Positions 25,521 through 36,300 of a stretch of 64,000 nt of DNA are shown piece by piece (position 1 is the first letter of the stretch; the number at the start of each line of letters is the position of its first letter). The stretch comes from Salinimicrobium terrae DSM 17865 (lineage in GTDB: Bacteria > Bacteroidota > Bacteroidia > Flavobacteriales > Flavobacteriaceae): the NCBI RefSeq assembly GCF_000424665.1, contig NZ_AUKI01000017.1:1-64000 (forward strand), written 5' to 3'. The notes under the pieces are model-generated. The model worked only from the letters and a program-made list of their open reading frames with translations. It was not told the origin of the DNA and did no database searches. The position numbers and the translations under genes were made by a program.

Positions 25521-26780
25521 ATGGATATTCAAAAACTACTCCTTAAAACCGAGCAGCTCAAAACTAGCAGTAATGTAGAGCAAAAAAAGCACCTGCAAAA
25601 GATAAAAATCATTGAGAACCTTTATTTCCAGGGTCCAAAAACGAATACAGATATCTGTGAACAATTTGGTATTAGTTCACCAACGTCCATAAGGCTACTT
25701 AACCAGTTAATAGATGAAGACTGGATAAAGAAAGAAGGGCAAGGAAAATCTGCCGGGGGAAGGAAACCAGATCTTTACAGGCTTAAAGAGGATAGCTTTT
25801 ATGTGATGGGTATACAACTGGAGCGGTCTAGGATCAAAATGGCCATTTTTGACAATCATAATAAAAAAGTGGCCGAATTTGAAGGTTTGTTTCAGCTGGA
25901 GAATGAGAATGGCCTCGTGGATCACCTTTTTGAGGAAGCAAGTGAACTTTTAAAAAGTTCCAAAATTAATTTGGAAAAGCTTCTGGGAATTGGGGTTAGC
26001 ATGCCCGGACTTGTTTCTTCTCAGGAAGGAAAGAATTTCACTTATTTTATCAAGGAGGAAGAATCGGAATCCCTGGAAATTATCCTTAAGCGAAAGTTTC
26101 AAAAACCGGTCTTTATTCTCAATGATGCAAAGAGTGCCTGTTTGGCCGAATTAAATTTTGGGCTGGCAAGTAAAAAAGAAAATGTGCTGGTCATTTCAAT
26201 GGATTGGGGAATAGGTCTAGGGATAATCATAGACGGGAAGGTTTATCAGGGCTCCACAGGTTTTGCGGGAGAATTTGGACATATCCCGATGGTAGATGAT
26301 GGTCTTCTTTGTCACTGTGGAAAAAGAGGATGTCTTGAGACAGTATCTTCGGGGCTAGCACTAACCAGAATGGCTCAGGAGGGTATCAAGGCAGGAGAAA
26401 GTACCAGTTTAAGCCTTTTATCCAGGAAAGAAATTGAAGGCCTGCAGCCACGAACTATTATTGAGGCTGCAAACATGGGCGATCAATTCTCTATTAATAT
26501 CCTGTCGAAACTGGGGATCAACCTTGGAAAGGGTCTGGCGATTCTCATTCAGATTTTTAACCCGGAACTGATTATCCTTGAAGGAAGATTTTCACGCGCA
26601 AAACAATTCATTACTGTTCCTATTCAGCAGTCTATAAACACCTACTGCATGGCTCAACTAAGAGCCAAAACAAGGATTTCACTTTCTAATCTGGGAGAAG
26701 ATTCGGTTTTATTAGGATCTGTAGCAACAGTGATGGAAAACATCTTTGGGAAACAAATTTCCCTCATAAATAAAAATTGA
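25521..26780 (+). CDS. ROK-family transcriptional repressor (NagC/Mlc-like)
   Basis: A 419-residue protein. Residues 20-75 are a winged helix (KIKIIENLYFQGPKTNTDICEQFGISSPTSIRLLNQLIDEDWIKKEGQG). From about 90 to 400 is a ROK sugar-binding domain with GIGVSMPGLVSSQEG, FILNDAKSACLAEL, GFAGEFGHIPM and the zinc signature CHCGKRGCLETVSSG. The complete zinc motif and HTH mark it as a NagC/XylR-type repressor that senses an amino-sugar ligand. It leads a seven-gene operon and faces nagX. The CTTTTAT palindromes are its likely operators. Confidence 0.9.
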   Translation: MDIQKLLLKTEQLKTSSNVEQKKHLQKIKIIENLYFQGPKTNTDICEQFGISSPTSIRLLNQLIDEDWIKKEGQGKSAGGRKPDLYRLKEDSFYVMGIQLERSRIKMAIFDNHNKKVAEFEGLFQLENENGLVDHLFEEASELLKSSKINLEKLLGIGVSMPGLVSSQEGKNFTYFIKEEESESLEIILKRKFQKPVFILNDAKSACLAELNFGLASKKENVLVISMDWGIGLGIIIDGKVYQGSTGFAGEFGHIPMVDDGLLCHCGKRGCLETVSSGLALTRMAQEGIKAGESTSLSLLSRKEIEGLQPRTIIEAANMGDQFSINILSKLGINLGKGLAILIQIFNPELIILEGRFSRAKQFITVPIQQSINTYCMAQLRAKTRISLSNLGEDSVLLGSVATVMENIFGKQISLINKN

Positions 26781-26818
26781 ACTGAAGAAGCATAATAATT
26801 ATCACCACTACTATAACT

Positions 26819-28738
26819 ATGGCAAGATTAAACCTTCTCGAAGAAACACGTTTCGAAAAAGTACCTGTAACTGTTTATGAAAATGCTCAGATCGCTTCTC
26901 TTAAGGTAGCCGACCGTATTGCAAATCTCATAAAGAGAAAGCAGGATCGGGGCGAAATGGCGGTATTGGGTCTGGCAACCGGGGCCACTCCTGTGCAGGT
27001 TTACGAAGAGCTGGTGCGTCGTCACAAGGAGGACGGCCTTAGCTTTACTAACGTGATTACCTTCAATCTTGATGAATATTATCCTATGAACCCCGATTCA
27101 AGGCAGAGCTATGTGACTTTCATGAAGGAGAATCTTTTTGATCATATCGACATCAAAAAAGAGAATATTCACATTCCCGACGGCACCCTTCAAAAAGAAG
27201 ATATTGCGCCATTTTGTATTGCCTATGAGAATCAAATAGAAGCTCTGGGAGGTCTGGATTTACAGATCCTGGGTATTGGTAGAACAGGTCACATTGGTTT
27301 TAATGAACCGGGATCTGCTCCAAACTCGGGTACCAGATTGGTAACTCTGGACGATCTCACAAGGCGGGATGCCTCCAGAGATTTTGGAGGAAAAGAGAAT
27401 GTCCCTACCAAAGCTATCACCATGGGGATCGGAACAATATTTAAGGCAAGAGAGATCATCCTTATGGCCTGGAACAGGAAAAAGGCAACGATTATAAAAA
27501 AGGCCGTAGAAGGAGAAATTTCCGGGGAAGTGCCGGCCACATATCTTCAACTTTCAGAAAATACAGAATTTGTTCTGGATGAAGACGCAGCCGCAGAGTT
27601 GACCCGTTTCAATACGCCGTGGCTTGTCAAAGACTGTATTTGGGATGATGATCTTATTAGAAAAGCAGTTATATGGCTTTCACATGAAGTTAAAAAGCCA
27701 ATCCTTAAACTTACCGATGAGGATTATAACAACCACGGAATGGCTCAGCTGGCCACAGAAAAAGGTCCGGCATATAATATCAATATTAACGTTTTTAATC
27801 AGCTACAACATACCATCACCGGATGGCCTGGTGGTAAGCCCAATGCCGATGATTCACAGCGTCCAGAAAGAGCCGAACCCGCTCAAAAGCGTTCCCTCAT
27901 TTTCTCCCCGCACCCAGACGATGATGTTATTTCAATGGGAGGAACTTTTATAAGACTGGTAGACCAGGGACATGAAGTTCACGTTGCTTATCAAACATCA
28001 GGAAATACAGCTGTATGGGATACCGATGTACTGCGATATGTGGAATTTGCTATTGACTTCAATAAAAGTATTGGTGAAGACAGCAGTAAGCTGGAGAGCA
28101 TCTATGATAAGATGCGGGAGTTTCTTAAGACTAAACAACCAAATCAACTTGACCTTTCAGAAATAAGGGATGTAAAAGGATTTATTAGAAAAACTGAAGC
28201 TATTGCCGGGGCTCGTTTTGCAGGATTATCAGATAAGAATATCCATTTCATGGCCCTTCCGTTTTATGAGACAGGAAAGACTATGAAAAATCCTCCAACA
28301 GATAAAGATGTTGAAATTACTATGGAACTGCTAAAAGAAATAAAACCTCACCAGGTCTTCGCAGCAGGTGATTTTGCAGATCCACACGGTACGCATCTGG
28401 TATGTTTTAATATTGTGTTGGAAGCCATGAGCCGTCTTAATGAGACAGAAGACTGGATCAAGAATACCTGGTTATGGATGTATCGTGGAGCCTGGCATGA
28501 ATTCGAAACTCATGAGATCCAGATGGCTGTACCTCTTTCTCCTATGGAAGTGCAAAGAAAACGCAACGCTATTTTCCAGCACCAGTCACAAAAAGACAGG
28601 CCTGTTTTTCCAGGAGATGATGAAAGAGAATTCTGGCAAAGGGCCGAAGACAGGAATCGCGAAACAGCCAGAGATTATCACAAGTTAGGTTTGGCAAATT
28701 ATGAGGCTATGGAAGCATTTGTTAAAAGGAAATATTAG
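26819..28738 (+). CDS. nagB: glucosamine-6-phosphate deaminase fused to a PIG-L (LmbE) domain
   Basis: A 639-residue cytoplasmic fusion. Residues 1-270 are NagB: GLATGATPVQVYEEL, TFNLDEYYPM (catalytic Asp) and GIGRTGHIGFNEPGS. From about 355 to 639 a PIG-L/LmbE domain carries IFSPHPDDDVISMGG and GDFADPHGTHL, metal sites of N-acetylglucosaminyl deacetylases. NagB turns glucosamine-6-P into fructose-6-P and ammonia. The second domain may remove the acetyl group first, which matters because no nagA is visible in the window. It is 38 bp after the ROK regulator and directly abuts the amidase. Confidence 0.92.
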   Translation: MARLNLLEETRFEKVPVTVYENAQIASLKVADRIANLIKRKQDRGEMAVLGLATGATPVQVYEELVRRHKEDGLSFTNVITFNLDEYYPMNPDSRQSYVTFMKENLFDHIDIKKENIHIPDGTLQKEDIAPFCIAYENQIEALGGLDLQILGIGRTGHIGFNEPGSAPNSGTRLVTLDDLTRRDASRDFGGKENVPTKAITMGIGTIFKAREIILMAWNRKKATIIKKAVEGEISGEVPATYLQLSENTEFVLDEDAAAELTRFNTPWLVKDCIWDDDLIRKAVIWLSHEVKKPILKLTDEDYNNHGMAQLATEKGPAYNININVFNQLQHTITGWPGGKPNADDSQRPERAEPAQKRSLIFSPHPDDDVISMGGTFIRLVDQGHEVHVAYQTSGNTAVWDTDVLRYVEFAIDFNKSIGEDSSKLESIYDKMREFLKTKQPNQLDLSEIRDVKGFIRKTEAIAGARFAGLSDKNIHFMALPFYETGKTMKNPPTDKDVEITMELLKEIKPHQVFAAGDFADPHGTHLVCFNIVLEAMSRLNETEDWIKNTWLWMYRGAWHEFETHEIQMAVPLSPMEVQRKRNAIFQHQSQKDRPVFPGDDEREFWQRAEDRNRETARDYHKLGLANYEAMEAFVKRKY

Positions 28739-29662
28739 ATGAGAACCTTTTCAATAGTGTGGGTAGGTGCGTTCGTGTTAGCCATATTGGTTGGCTGCAG
28801 CGCCAATCCCTATTCAAAAACCAACCGGGATCATAAAAAACAAGCCCGGGAGTTTGCAAGGGAATTAAAAGCTTTTCCCCAGCAACACCTGGATGATACA
28901 CTGATCAATTATGGCCCCTACCCTGTAGGCACAACTAATTTTAGCCTGCGCAAACCCAATTACGTGATCCTGCATCACACTGCGCAGAATTCTGTTGAGC
29001 ATACATTAAACACATTTACACTACCCCGCACTTCAGTTAGTTCTCACTATGTGATTGGAAAGGATGGAGATATCTACCAGATGCTCAACGATTACTACCG
29101 TGGCTGGCATGCGGGAGCCGGAAAATGGGGAAATAACACCGACCTTAATTCTTCTTCTATAGGGATTGAGCTTGACAATAACGGTTTTGAACCTTTTGCT
29201 GAACTCCAGATGGAAAGCCTTCTGGAACTTCTTAAGGTGTTGAAGGAAAGACATTCCATCCCTACCGCAAATTTTATTGGCCATTCAGATATTGCACCCT
29301 CCAGGAAAGTGGATCCCAATCCTACTTTCCCGTGGGGAAGACTGGCCGAAGAAGGTTTCGGCTATTGGTATGATGAAATTGAAGCCAATCCAAAAGTGGT
29401 AGGTGATAGTATTGTTCCTTCTGAAGCTATTAGGGAAATTGAAATTGCCGGAAATGAAATTCACCAAGGCGGAAGTGCTTCAGACAGTATTCACCTCACT
29501 ATAGATCCAAAGCTTGCACTGCGGGTAATTGGATATGATGTGAGCGATCTTGACGCGGCAATCAAAGCCTTTAAATTACACTTTATTCAGAAGGATATAA
29601 ATTCTGAATTAACAGATGAGGATCTTAAAATCCTGTATAACCTTTATCTCAAATACCTTTAG
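28739..29662 (+). CDS. N-acetylmuramoyl-L-alanine amidase, AmiD-like lipoprotein
   Basis: A 307-residue protein starting one base after nagB's stop. The lipobox is in AILVGCSAN. The Amidase_2 domain (about 60-215) shows zinc ligands in YVILHHTAQNS (His), FIGHSDIAPSRKVDPNPTFPW (His and Asp), the AmpD/AmiD set. Residues about 255-307 are a helical peptidoglycan-binding-like tail (LALRVIGYDVSDLDAAIKAFK). It cleaves the stem peptide from MurNAc in the periplasm or at the outer membrane and provides substrate for NamZ and NagZ. Confidence 0.92.
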   Translation: MRTFSIVWVGAFVLAILVGCSANPYSKTNRDHKKQAREFARELKAFPQQHLDDTLINYGPYPVGTTNFSLRKPNYVILHHTAQNSVEHTLNTFTLPRTSVSSHYVIGKDGDIYQMLNDYYRGWHAGAGKWGNNTDLNSSSIGIELDNNGFEPFAELQMESLLELLKVLKERHSIPTANFIGHSDIAPSRKVDPNPTFPWGRLAEEGFGYWYDEIEANPKVVGDSIVPSEAIREIEIAGNEIHQGGSASDSIHLTIDPKLALRVIGYDVSDLDAAIKAFKLHFIQKDINSELTDEDLKILYNLYLKYL

Positions 29663-29665
29663 AAA

Positions 29666-31447
29666 ATGCGACTTCTACCACTCTTTTTCGCCTTTGCAGT
29701 TCAACTTCTCCTAAGTCACACCGCAAATGGGCAGGTCGAGGTGGAAGAAATCGATATGATCGCCCGTGAGGAATGGCAGGCAGAACCTCCCAAAATGGAA
29801 GTTACGAGGCATATTCCGCGCATGATCACCATTCACCATACAGGAACATTTAAGAATAAAGATCGAAGCATTAAAGAAAAGCTGCAGGCACTTCAAAAAT
29901 TTTCTTATAGCGAAGGAGCTCTGGGCGACGGAACTCCAAAAAAACCATGGCCGGATGTCCCTTACCATTTCTATATTGCGGTTGATGGCAGTGTAGCTGA
30001 AGGTCGGGAATTGCAGTATCAGGGAGATTCAAATACAGATTACGATCTTGACGGTCATGCGCTTATTGTGGTGGAAGGAAACTTCAATGAGGAAAAAATA
30101 AATGAAGCCCAGGTAGATAAGCTTGAAAAACTGGTGCTGGCTTTAGCTGAAAAGTATAAGGTCACTGCAGAAGCTGTCTCCGGACATAAAGACCAGGCCA
30201 AAACCACCTGCCCCGGTACGGAACTTTACCGCCTGCTGCCAGGAATTCGAAAGAAAGTCGAAGAATTGAATAACCCGCGGGTGAAGATTGGCGCCGAACA
30301 ACTATTATCACCAGCCTTTGCACATTTGGTGGAAGGAAAACGTGTGGGTCTGGTAACCAATCACACGGGGATATTGCCCGATGGCACTCACCTCATCGAC
30401 CTGCTAAACAACAACCCGCATGTTGATCTTAAGTTGCTCTTTGGACCCGAACATGGTTTAAGAGGCGAAGAAGACACTCATGTTGCCGATGAAACAGATC
30501 AAAAAACTAAACTCCCTATTATTTCTCTTTACGGAAAAACACGAAAACCCACTCCCGAAATGCTGGAACAAGTGGATGTGCTGGTTTTTGATATTCAGGA
30601 TGTTGGAGCACGCTATTACACTTATATCAAGACTATGCTCCAGGTGCAGGAAGCAGCCGCCGAAAATAATATTCCTTTTATTGTACTGGATCGTCCTAAC
30701 GCTCTTTCTGCTAATTATGTGGATGGCCCGGTGGGAAGAGCATTAGATCCGGAAACTGGAGTAGGAGTAATTCCTGTTACTCACGGTATGACAGTTGGGG
30801 AACTTGCATTGATGTACAATGGTGAAAGAGAACAAAAACGACTTAAAAAGGCAGATTTGACTGTGATTCCAGTGCAGAATTACAAAAGACATCATTGGTA
30901 TGATGAAACGGGACTTCCCTGGATCAAACCTTCTCCCAACATGCTCAGCCTCCAGACAGCGATAGTTTATCCCGCTACCTGTCTCCTCGAAGGCACAAAT
31001 TATTCTGAGGCAAGAGGAACTATGTATCCTTTCGAACATTTTGGTGCCCCATGGGTAAAAGGGCACGAATTAGCTGACCAACTCAACAGTTATAAAATGG
31101 AAGGTGTGGAATTCCGTCCGGTTACTTTTGTTCCTGATAGTATTGTGGATGGTATTAAGATTTATCCTCCAAAATTTTTAGGCGAGCAGGTGAATGGAGT
31201 GAAAATGATGGTTACTGATCGTGACAAATTCCAATCGGCTGAGGCCGGGATCTACATTCTTCATGCATTGAAAACCCTTTATCCTGAAAATTTTAAGTGG
31301 CGACAGGCCCGCATCGATGGGCTTTTAGGAACTTCTGAAGTTAGAGAGTTGTTGGATGCAGGAAATTCCCCCGAAGATATTATCTTGAAGTGGAAGACCG
31401 ACCTCGAAAGCTTCAGGCAAAAAAGAGCCCGGTTTCTCCTATATTAA
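29666..31447 (+). CDS. amidase-NamZ fusion (muramoyl amidase plus exo-muramidase)
   Basis: A 593-residue exported enzyme (signal MRLLPLFFAFAVQLLLSHTANGQ). Residues 30-200 are a PGRP/Amidase_2 domain with ITIHHTGTF, SGHKDQAKTTCPGTELYR: His, His and Cys ligands. Residues about 205-593 are DUF1343/NamZ: RVGLVTNHTG, FGPEHGLRG, VLVFDIQDVGARYYTY, PVTHGMTVGELA, KPSPNMLS and LLEGTNYSEARG. One chain can thus remove peptides and then the freed MurNAc, a complete two-step path. It has 3 bp to the amidase upstream and 16 bp to the phosphatase downstream. Confidence 0.9.
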   Translation: MRLLPLFFAFAVQLLLSHTANGQVEVEEIDMIAREEWQAEPPKMEVTRHIPRMITIHHTGTFKNKDRSIKEKLQALQKFSYSEGALGDGTPKKPWPDVPYHFYIAVDGSVAEGRELQYQGDSNTDYDLDGHALIVVEGNFNEEKINEAQVDKLEKLVLALAEKYKVTAEAVSGHKDQAKTTCPGTELYRLLPGIRKKVEELNNPRVKIGAEQLLSPAFAHLVEGKRVGLVTNHTGILPDGTHLIDLLNNNPHVDLKLLFGPEHGLRGEEDTHVADETDQKTKLPIISLYGKTRKPTPEMLEQVDVLVFDIQDVGARYYTYIKTMLQVQEAAAENNIPFIVLDRPNALSANYVDGPVGRALDPETGVGVIPVTHGMTVGELALMYNGEREQKRLKKADLTVIPVQNYKRHHWYDETGLPWIKPSPNMLSLQTAIVYPATCLLEGTNYSEARGTMYPFEHFGAPWVKGHELADQLNSYKMEGVEFRPVTFVPDSIVDGIKIYPPKFLGEQVNGVKMMVTDRDKFQSAEAGIYILHALKTLYPENFKWRQARIDGLLGTSEVRELLDAGNSPEDIILKWKTDLESFRQKRARFLLY

Positions 31448-31463
31448 CCTAAAACATACCGGA

Positions 31464-33302
31464 ATGAAAAAGGTCTTTTTCGCAATCCTGTATTTCATAA
31501 GCATCACCCTGCAGGCCCAGGAATTTAAATTCGCGTTTGTCACAGATACTCACATTGGTTCTCCAAACGGAGTGGCCGAAGAAGATCTGCAAAGAACGGT
31601 AAATGACATCAATGCCCTGGAAGACCTGGATTTCGTTCTGCTCACCGGCGACATTACAGAGATGGGAACCGATGAAGAAATTGAACTGGCAAAACAGATC
31701 ATTGATCAACTGGATATTCCCTGGTACATTCTTCCCGGCAATCATGACACCGGGTGGTCTGAGTCAGGTGGAGTTAGTTTTATAAGGGAATTCGGCTATG
31801 ACAAATTCGCTTTTGAACACGAAGGTTATAAATTCATTGGTTGTGCTTCCGGGCCTTACGTAAGAATGTCCGACGGTCATATTCCGAGGGATGCGATCGT
31901 ATGGCTGGATGAGGTGCTTGCAGCAACTCCTAAAGAACAACCCATAATTTTTGTTAATCATTATCCACTGGACAATAGTCTAGACAACTGGTATGAAGCT
32001 ACAGAACGGCTAAAAAATTACAACACCCAATTTGCCATTTGTGGTCACGGCCATAGAAACAAGGCTATGGATTTTGAAGGAATTCCCGGCAGCATGGGAA
32101 GATCCAACTTGCGTGCAGGCGACTCAGTTGGCGGATATAATATCGTAGAAATAACTCCCGAAAATGCCATTTTTAGAGAGCGTACGCCGGGAGGAGAAAC
32201 TGCAGAAGCCTGGAGAAAAATTACGTTGGGAAAAAGAAATTTTGAAAATGACAGCATCTACGAAAGACCTTCCTATGCAGTAAACGATTCTTTCTCTCAA
32301 GTTGAAAAGAAATGGGAATATCATTCAAATGCTAATGTGATCTCCACTCCGGCTTATGTTGACGAATTGATAATTTTCGGTAACAGCACTGGCCTGGTGG
32401 AGGCGCTTTCCTCAGAGTCAGGAGAAGTTGTTTGGACTTATGAAACTCAAGGTGGGATATTTTCTTCTCCTGCCACGTTTAAAAATTCGGTAATCCTTGG
32501 GTCGGGGGATGGAAATATCTATTCCTTTGATGCAGCTACAGGAAAATTAAATTGGAAAACAGAAACAGAGCATTCTGTATTAGGATCTCCGGTAGTTCAG
32601 GACAGCATCGTGTATATAGGTGGAAGTGACGGAAAATTCCGCGCTCTTGATGCTGAAACCGGCAGTGAAAAATGGACTTTCAAAGGCCTTGAAGGACCTG
32701 TAGTTTCTACTCCACTTTTATATGAAGATCAGGTCATCTTTGGAGCATGGGATAGACATCTCTATGCACTGGATAAAGAAACCGGAAGTCTAAAGTGGAA
32801 GTGGAACAACGAATCTCCTAACCGCATGTTCTCACCTGCCATGGTTATCCCTGTCGCTAATGAAGATGTGGTCTATATAGTGGCACCGGACAGATATCTT
32901 TCTGCCATCGATGCCAAAACAGGAGAATCCCTCTGGAGAACAAATGAAGCTACCGTAAGAGAATCCCTCGGAATTTCTGAAGACGGAAACCGGCTATTTG
33001 GTAAAACCATGAACGATGAAGTGGTAATCTTTGAGACCAACAAAAAGGAGCCAAAAATACTGAAAAGGATCAACAGTAATTTCGGTTACGATCACGTGCC
33101 TTCCATGCTGTATGAGCAGGACGGGCAGGTACTTTTCGGCACCAGGAATGGAGTGATATACAGCATTGATCCGGCAACCGAAAAGATAAATTGGAAATTC
33201 AAGATTGACCATTCAATGGTCAATACCATAAGGATTATTGACAGCAATAGTTTAGTCGCTTCCACAATGGACGGTAAAGTGATACTTTTAACCTGGAAAT
33301 AG
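31464..33302 (+). CDS. metallophosphoesterase with PQQ-type beta-propeller
   Basis: A 612-residue exported protein (signal MKKVFFAILYFISITLQAQ). Residues about 20-235 are a calcineurin-like phosphoesterase with the dinuclear-metal motifs FVTDTHIGS, LLTGDITEMG, LPGNHDTGW, FVNHYPLD and CGHGHRN. Residues about 275-612 are PQQ-like propeller repeats (VWTYETQGGIFSSPATF, LNWKTETEHSVLGSPVV, KWTFKGLEGPVVSTPLL). The propeller probably binds the substrate or a partner. It is part of the operon, so it may remove phosphate from wall-derived sugars. The substrate is unknown. Confidence 0.85.
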   Translation: MKKVFFAILYFISITLQAQEFKFAFVTDTHIGSPNGVAEEDLQRTVNDINALEDLDFVLLTGDITEMGTDEEIELAKQIIDQLDIPWYILPGNHDTGWSESGGVSFIREFGYDKFAFEHEGYKFIGCASGPYVRMSDGHIPRDAIVWLDEVLAATPKEQPIIFVNHYPLDNSLDNWYEATERLKNYNTQFAICGHGHRNKAMDFEGIPGSMGRSNLRAGDSVGGYNIVEITPENAIFRERTPGGETAEAWRKITLGKRNFENDSIYERPSYAVNDSFSQVEKKWEYHSNANVISTPAYVDELIIFGNSTGLVEALSSESGEVVWTYETQGGIFSSPATFKNSVILGSGDGNIYSFDAATGKLNWKTETEHSVLGSPVVQDSIVYIGGSDGKFRALDAETGSEKWTFKGLEGPVVSTPLLYEDQVIFGAWDRHLYALDKETGSLKWKWNNESPNRMFSPAMVIPVANEDVVYIVAPDRYLSAIDAKTGESLWRTNEATVRESLGISEDGNRLFGKTMNDEVVIFETNKKEPKILKRINSNFGYDHVPSMLYEQDGQVLFGTRNGVIYSIDPATEKINWKFKIDHSMVNTIRIIDSNSLVASTMDGKVILLTWK

Positions 33303-33308
33303 TAAATT

Positions 33309-36300
33309 ATGTACAAAAGAGTCTTTCATCTTCTCCTTTTCTTCTCGTTAGGAATAAATTGGTCTTTTGCACAGGAGATCAATATCCAATGGCAGCCGAG
33401 AGAAGACCTCAACATCCTGCTACCGGCTTCGGTGCAGGTTTATGATGGCTTCGGAAGTTTGGTAGATGGCGAACCTGTAAGAGGAGTTTATGCAAAAATT
33501 GACCTGGCTGATAAAAACCTGAAGTTAAGAGCCATTGGCAGCAACACCCATCGCGAAACCACAGAAGAAACTCACCTTCGAAATAATGGAATTCTCTCCA
33601 TCAACGGCGGATACTTTGCCGCAACCTCTTCTGTAAGCCTTTTAATCTCTGACGGCGAACTGGTTGCTTCCGGAAATGCCGTAGACGTTCCCAGAGGAGC
33701 TTTTGGGATGATTAATGGAAATCCCGAGATCACCTGGACAGGAACTTCAGAAGATAATAATGTTCTGATTAACTACGAGACACCCGGAGCAAAAAACGGA
33801 CAATCTTATTCCGCAGCTCAGGCTGTAGGTGGTGGACCTGTTCTCTTGACGAATGGAGAAATTAATGTTACTGCTAAAGAGGAAGGTTTCGGAGGCAGTC
33901 ATGTGATGCGGCATCCCAGGACAGCAATTGGGTACGACGCCAATGGAAATTTGATCATGATGGTCATTGACGGCAGACAAAAAGCCAGTGCAGGAGTAAC
34001 ATTACCCGAACTTGCTTTTCTCATGCAAACGGCGGGAGCCAAAGAGGCGCTGAATCTGGATGGTGGCGGCTCTTCAGCAATGATAGCTGCCAGTGAGGTG
34101 GTGAACATACCTACGGACATTCCCGGCGGAAACCGCAACAGTCTCAGAAATAATGCAAGTGCCCTCGTACTTTCAGAATATATTCCTTCCGAAGGAAAAG
34201 AAGTGGTTTATTATGATACTTCAGATGATAATTATAAAGAATATGGGCTTTGGAAGAACTCTAATTCAGTAAATTATTACGGTGATACTCCCTCCCGCAG
34301 TACATCCGCAGGGCAATTTTATAACAGAGCGATCTATAAATTCAAGGATCTTCCGCAGAAAAATTATCAGGTGGCGGCATGGTGGGCAGTAAACGATGAT
34401 CAAAATACTTCAAAGGCGGCTTACGTGGTGCATAGGTACAAAAGTAGTGACACCATTTACGTGGACCAGAGCAACCTGCATACCGATGGAAAATGGAACA
34501 TTCTGGGTAACTTTAATGTCGGCCCCCGGGATTCTTTGGAGATCCTAGGAGGCGGTCAGGATGGCAATTTGGTAACAGATGCCATCAGGCTCGTGCCAAC
34601 ACAAAATTCACCACAACTTCCTGTGCGTGGAGATGTGAGGATTGCAGTGATTAGCGATTTGAATTCAGGATTGGGAGCTGCAAAATACGAGTGGCAGGTA
34701 GATAGCATAATTAAAAGGATTCCGCGCTTGTGGAAGCCCGATCTTGTAGTAAGTGGCGGGGATATGGTGGCGGGAATGGGCATTGATGATACCCTGACGT
34801 TACAAAAGATGTGGGCGGGCTTTGATGAACATATTGCCACACCTCTCAAAAATGCCAATATTCCGTTTGCTTTTACGCTTGGGAATCATGACGGCCCCCG
34901 CTCTTATGAACTGGAAAGAAAAATGACCGCTCAATATTGGAATGAAAATTTGCCAGACCTCAATTTCGTTGACAGCACACATTTTCCACACTATTACTCC
35001 TTCGTGCAGGATGGTATATTTTTCGTTTCCTGGGACGCCTCTTCTTCAGAAATAACTTCTGAGAATTTAAAATGGATGGAGGAGCAGTTTCGCACTCCTG
35101 AAGCAAAGAATGCCGACTATAGATTCGTGTTGGGTCATATGCCGCTTTACAGTGTGGCGCAGGAAAGAGACTCTAGAGGAAATGTTTTACAGGAGCCGGA
35201 AAAACTACGTAAGCTGCTGGAACAAAACAATGTCCATACCTATATAAGCGGGCACCAGCACGCCTTTTATCCAGGAAAAAGAGGATATCTTAAGCTACTC
35301 AACACCGGTGCGGCAGGCTCAGGTCCCCGTGGCTGGCTCACCTTAGAGGATCCGCCGGTAAATACGGTGACAATTATGGATATTTTTAAGGATAAAGATT
35401 CCATCGCCTACACCACTTATGAGATCAAGACGAAGGATGCGGGAGATATGAAACTGTTTGATGAAAGCAGATTACCATCTTCGGTCTTTGGAGTCAATGG
35501 ACATATTTTAAGACAGGATATTCCTGTTATTACTGAAGCCAGTGGCACTTTCAATCCGGTTAACGATAAGGAAAAAGGCAGCGGTACTTTAAAAGCAGAA
35601 ATCAAAGACGGAAAGCTCATTTTTAAAGGTAAATTGGGTGAGCTCTCAGGAAAACCCTTGGATGCAGGCCTCTATAAAGGCAGAAATACAGAATCTGGTG
35701 AATTTCTTACTTCCTTAAATCTAAAATCAAGGCGAAGAACTGGGACCCTTACCGGAAGTTTTACTTCAAACAGGGATCTAAAGGAATTTTTATCGGCAGG
35801 TGCTTTGCATGTAATTGTAAGGACAAAGGCAGGAGAACTCCGTGCGCAGTTATATCCCAAAAACAATAGATTCCCGCCTGCCCCTAATATTATTTCTCAT
35901 GAAGAAAAGAATATTTACGGAGTACGGGACCTTCAAGCCCTGTACGAGCTTGAATGGGAAAAGGTCAACGATCCCGATGGGGATTTTGTCTCTTATCAAT
36001 ATGAACTGGCTACAGACAGGGACTTCAAAAATGTCATTTTCAAGGAGCTTTCCGGGCGCAGCAACAGCATCAAACTTACAGAAGAGGATTGGTTTAGTTT
36101 CCTCGGAAATGCTTCGGAAGGGCAGCCGGTAACTTTTTACCACCGCGTGACAGCAACCGACGGTGAAAACACCACACAAGGACCGGTAACTGCTCTAAGA
36201 CTGATAAAAAGCACTCAGCCCCTTGACGATTTCATCGAAGTTCCCGCTCCAGAAATAAAATTTACCGGCAAGATCCATGCTTCGGGAGCCGGCTATGGTG

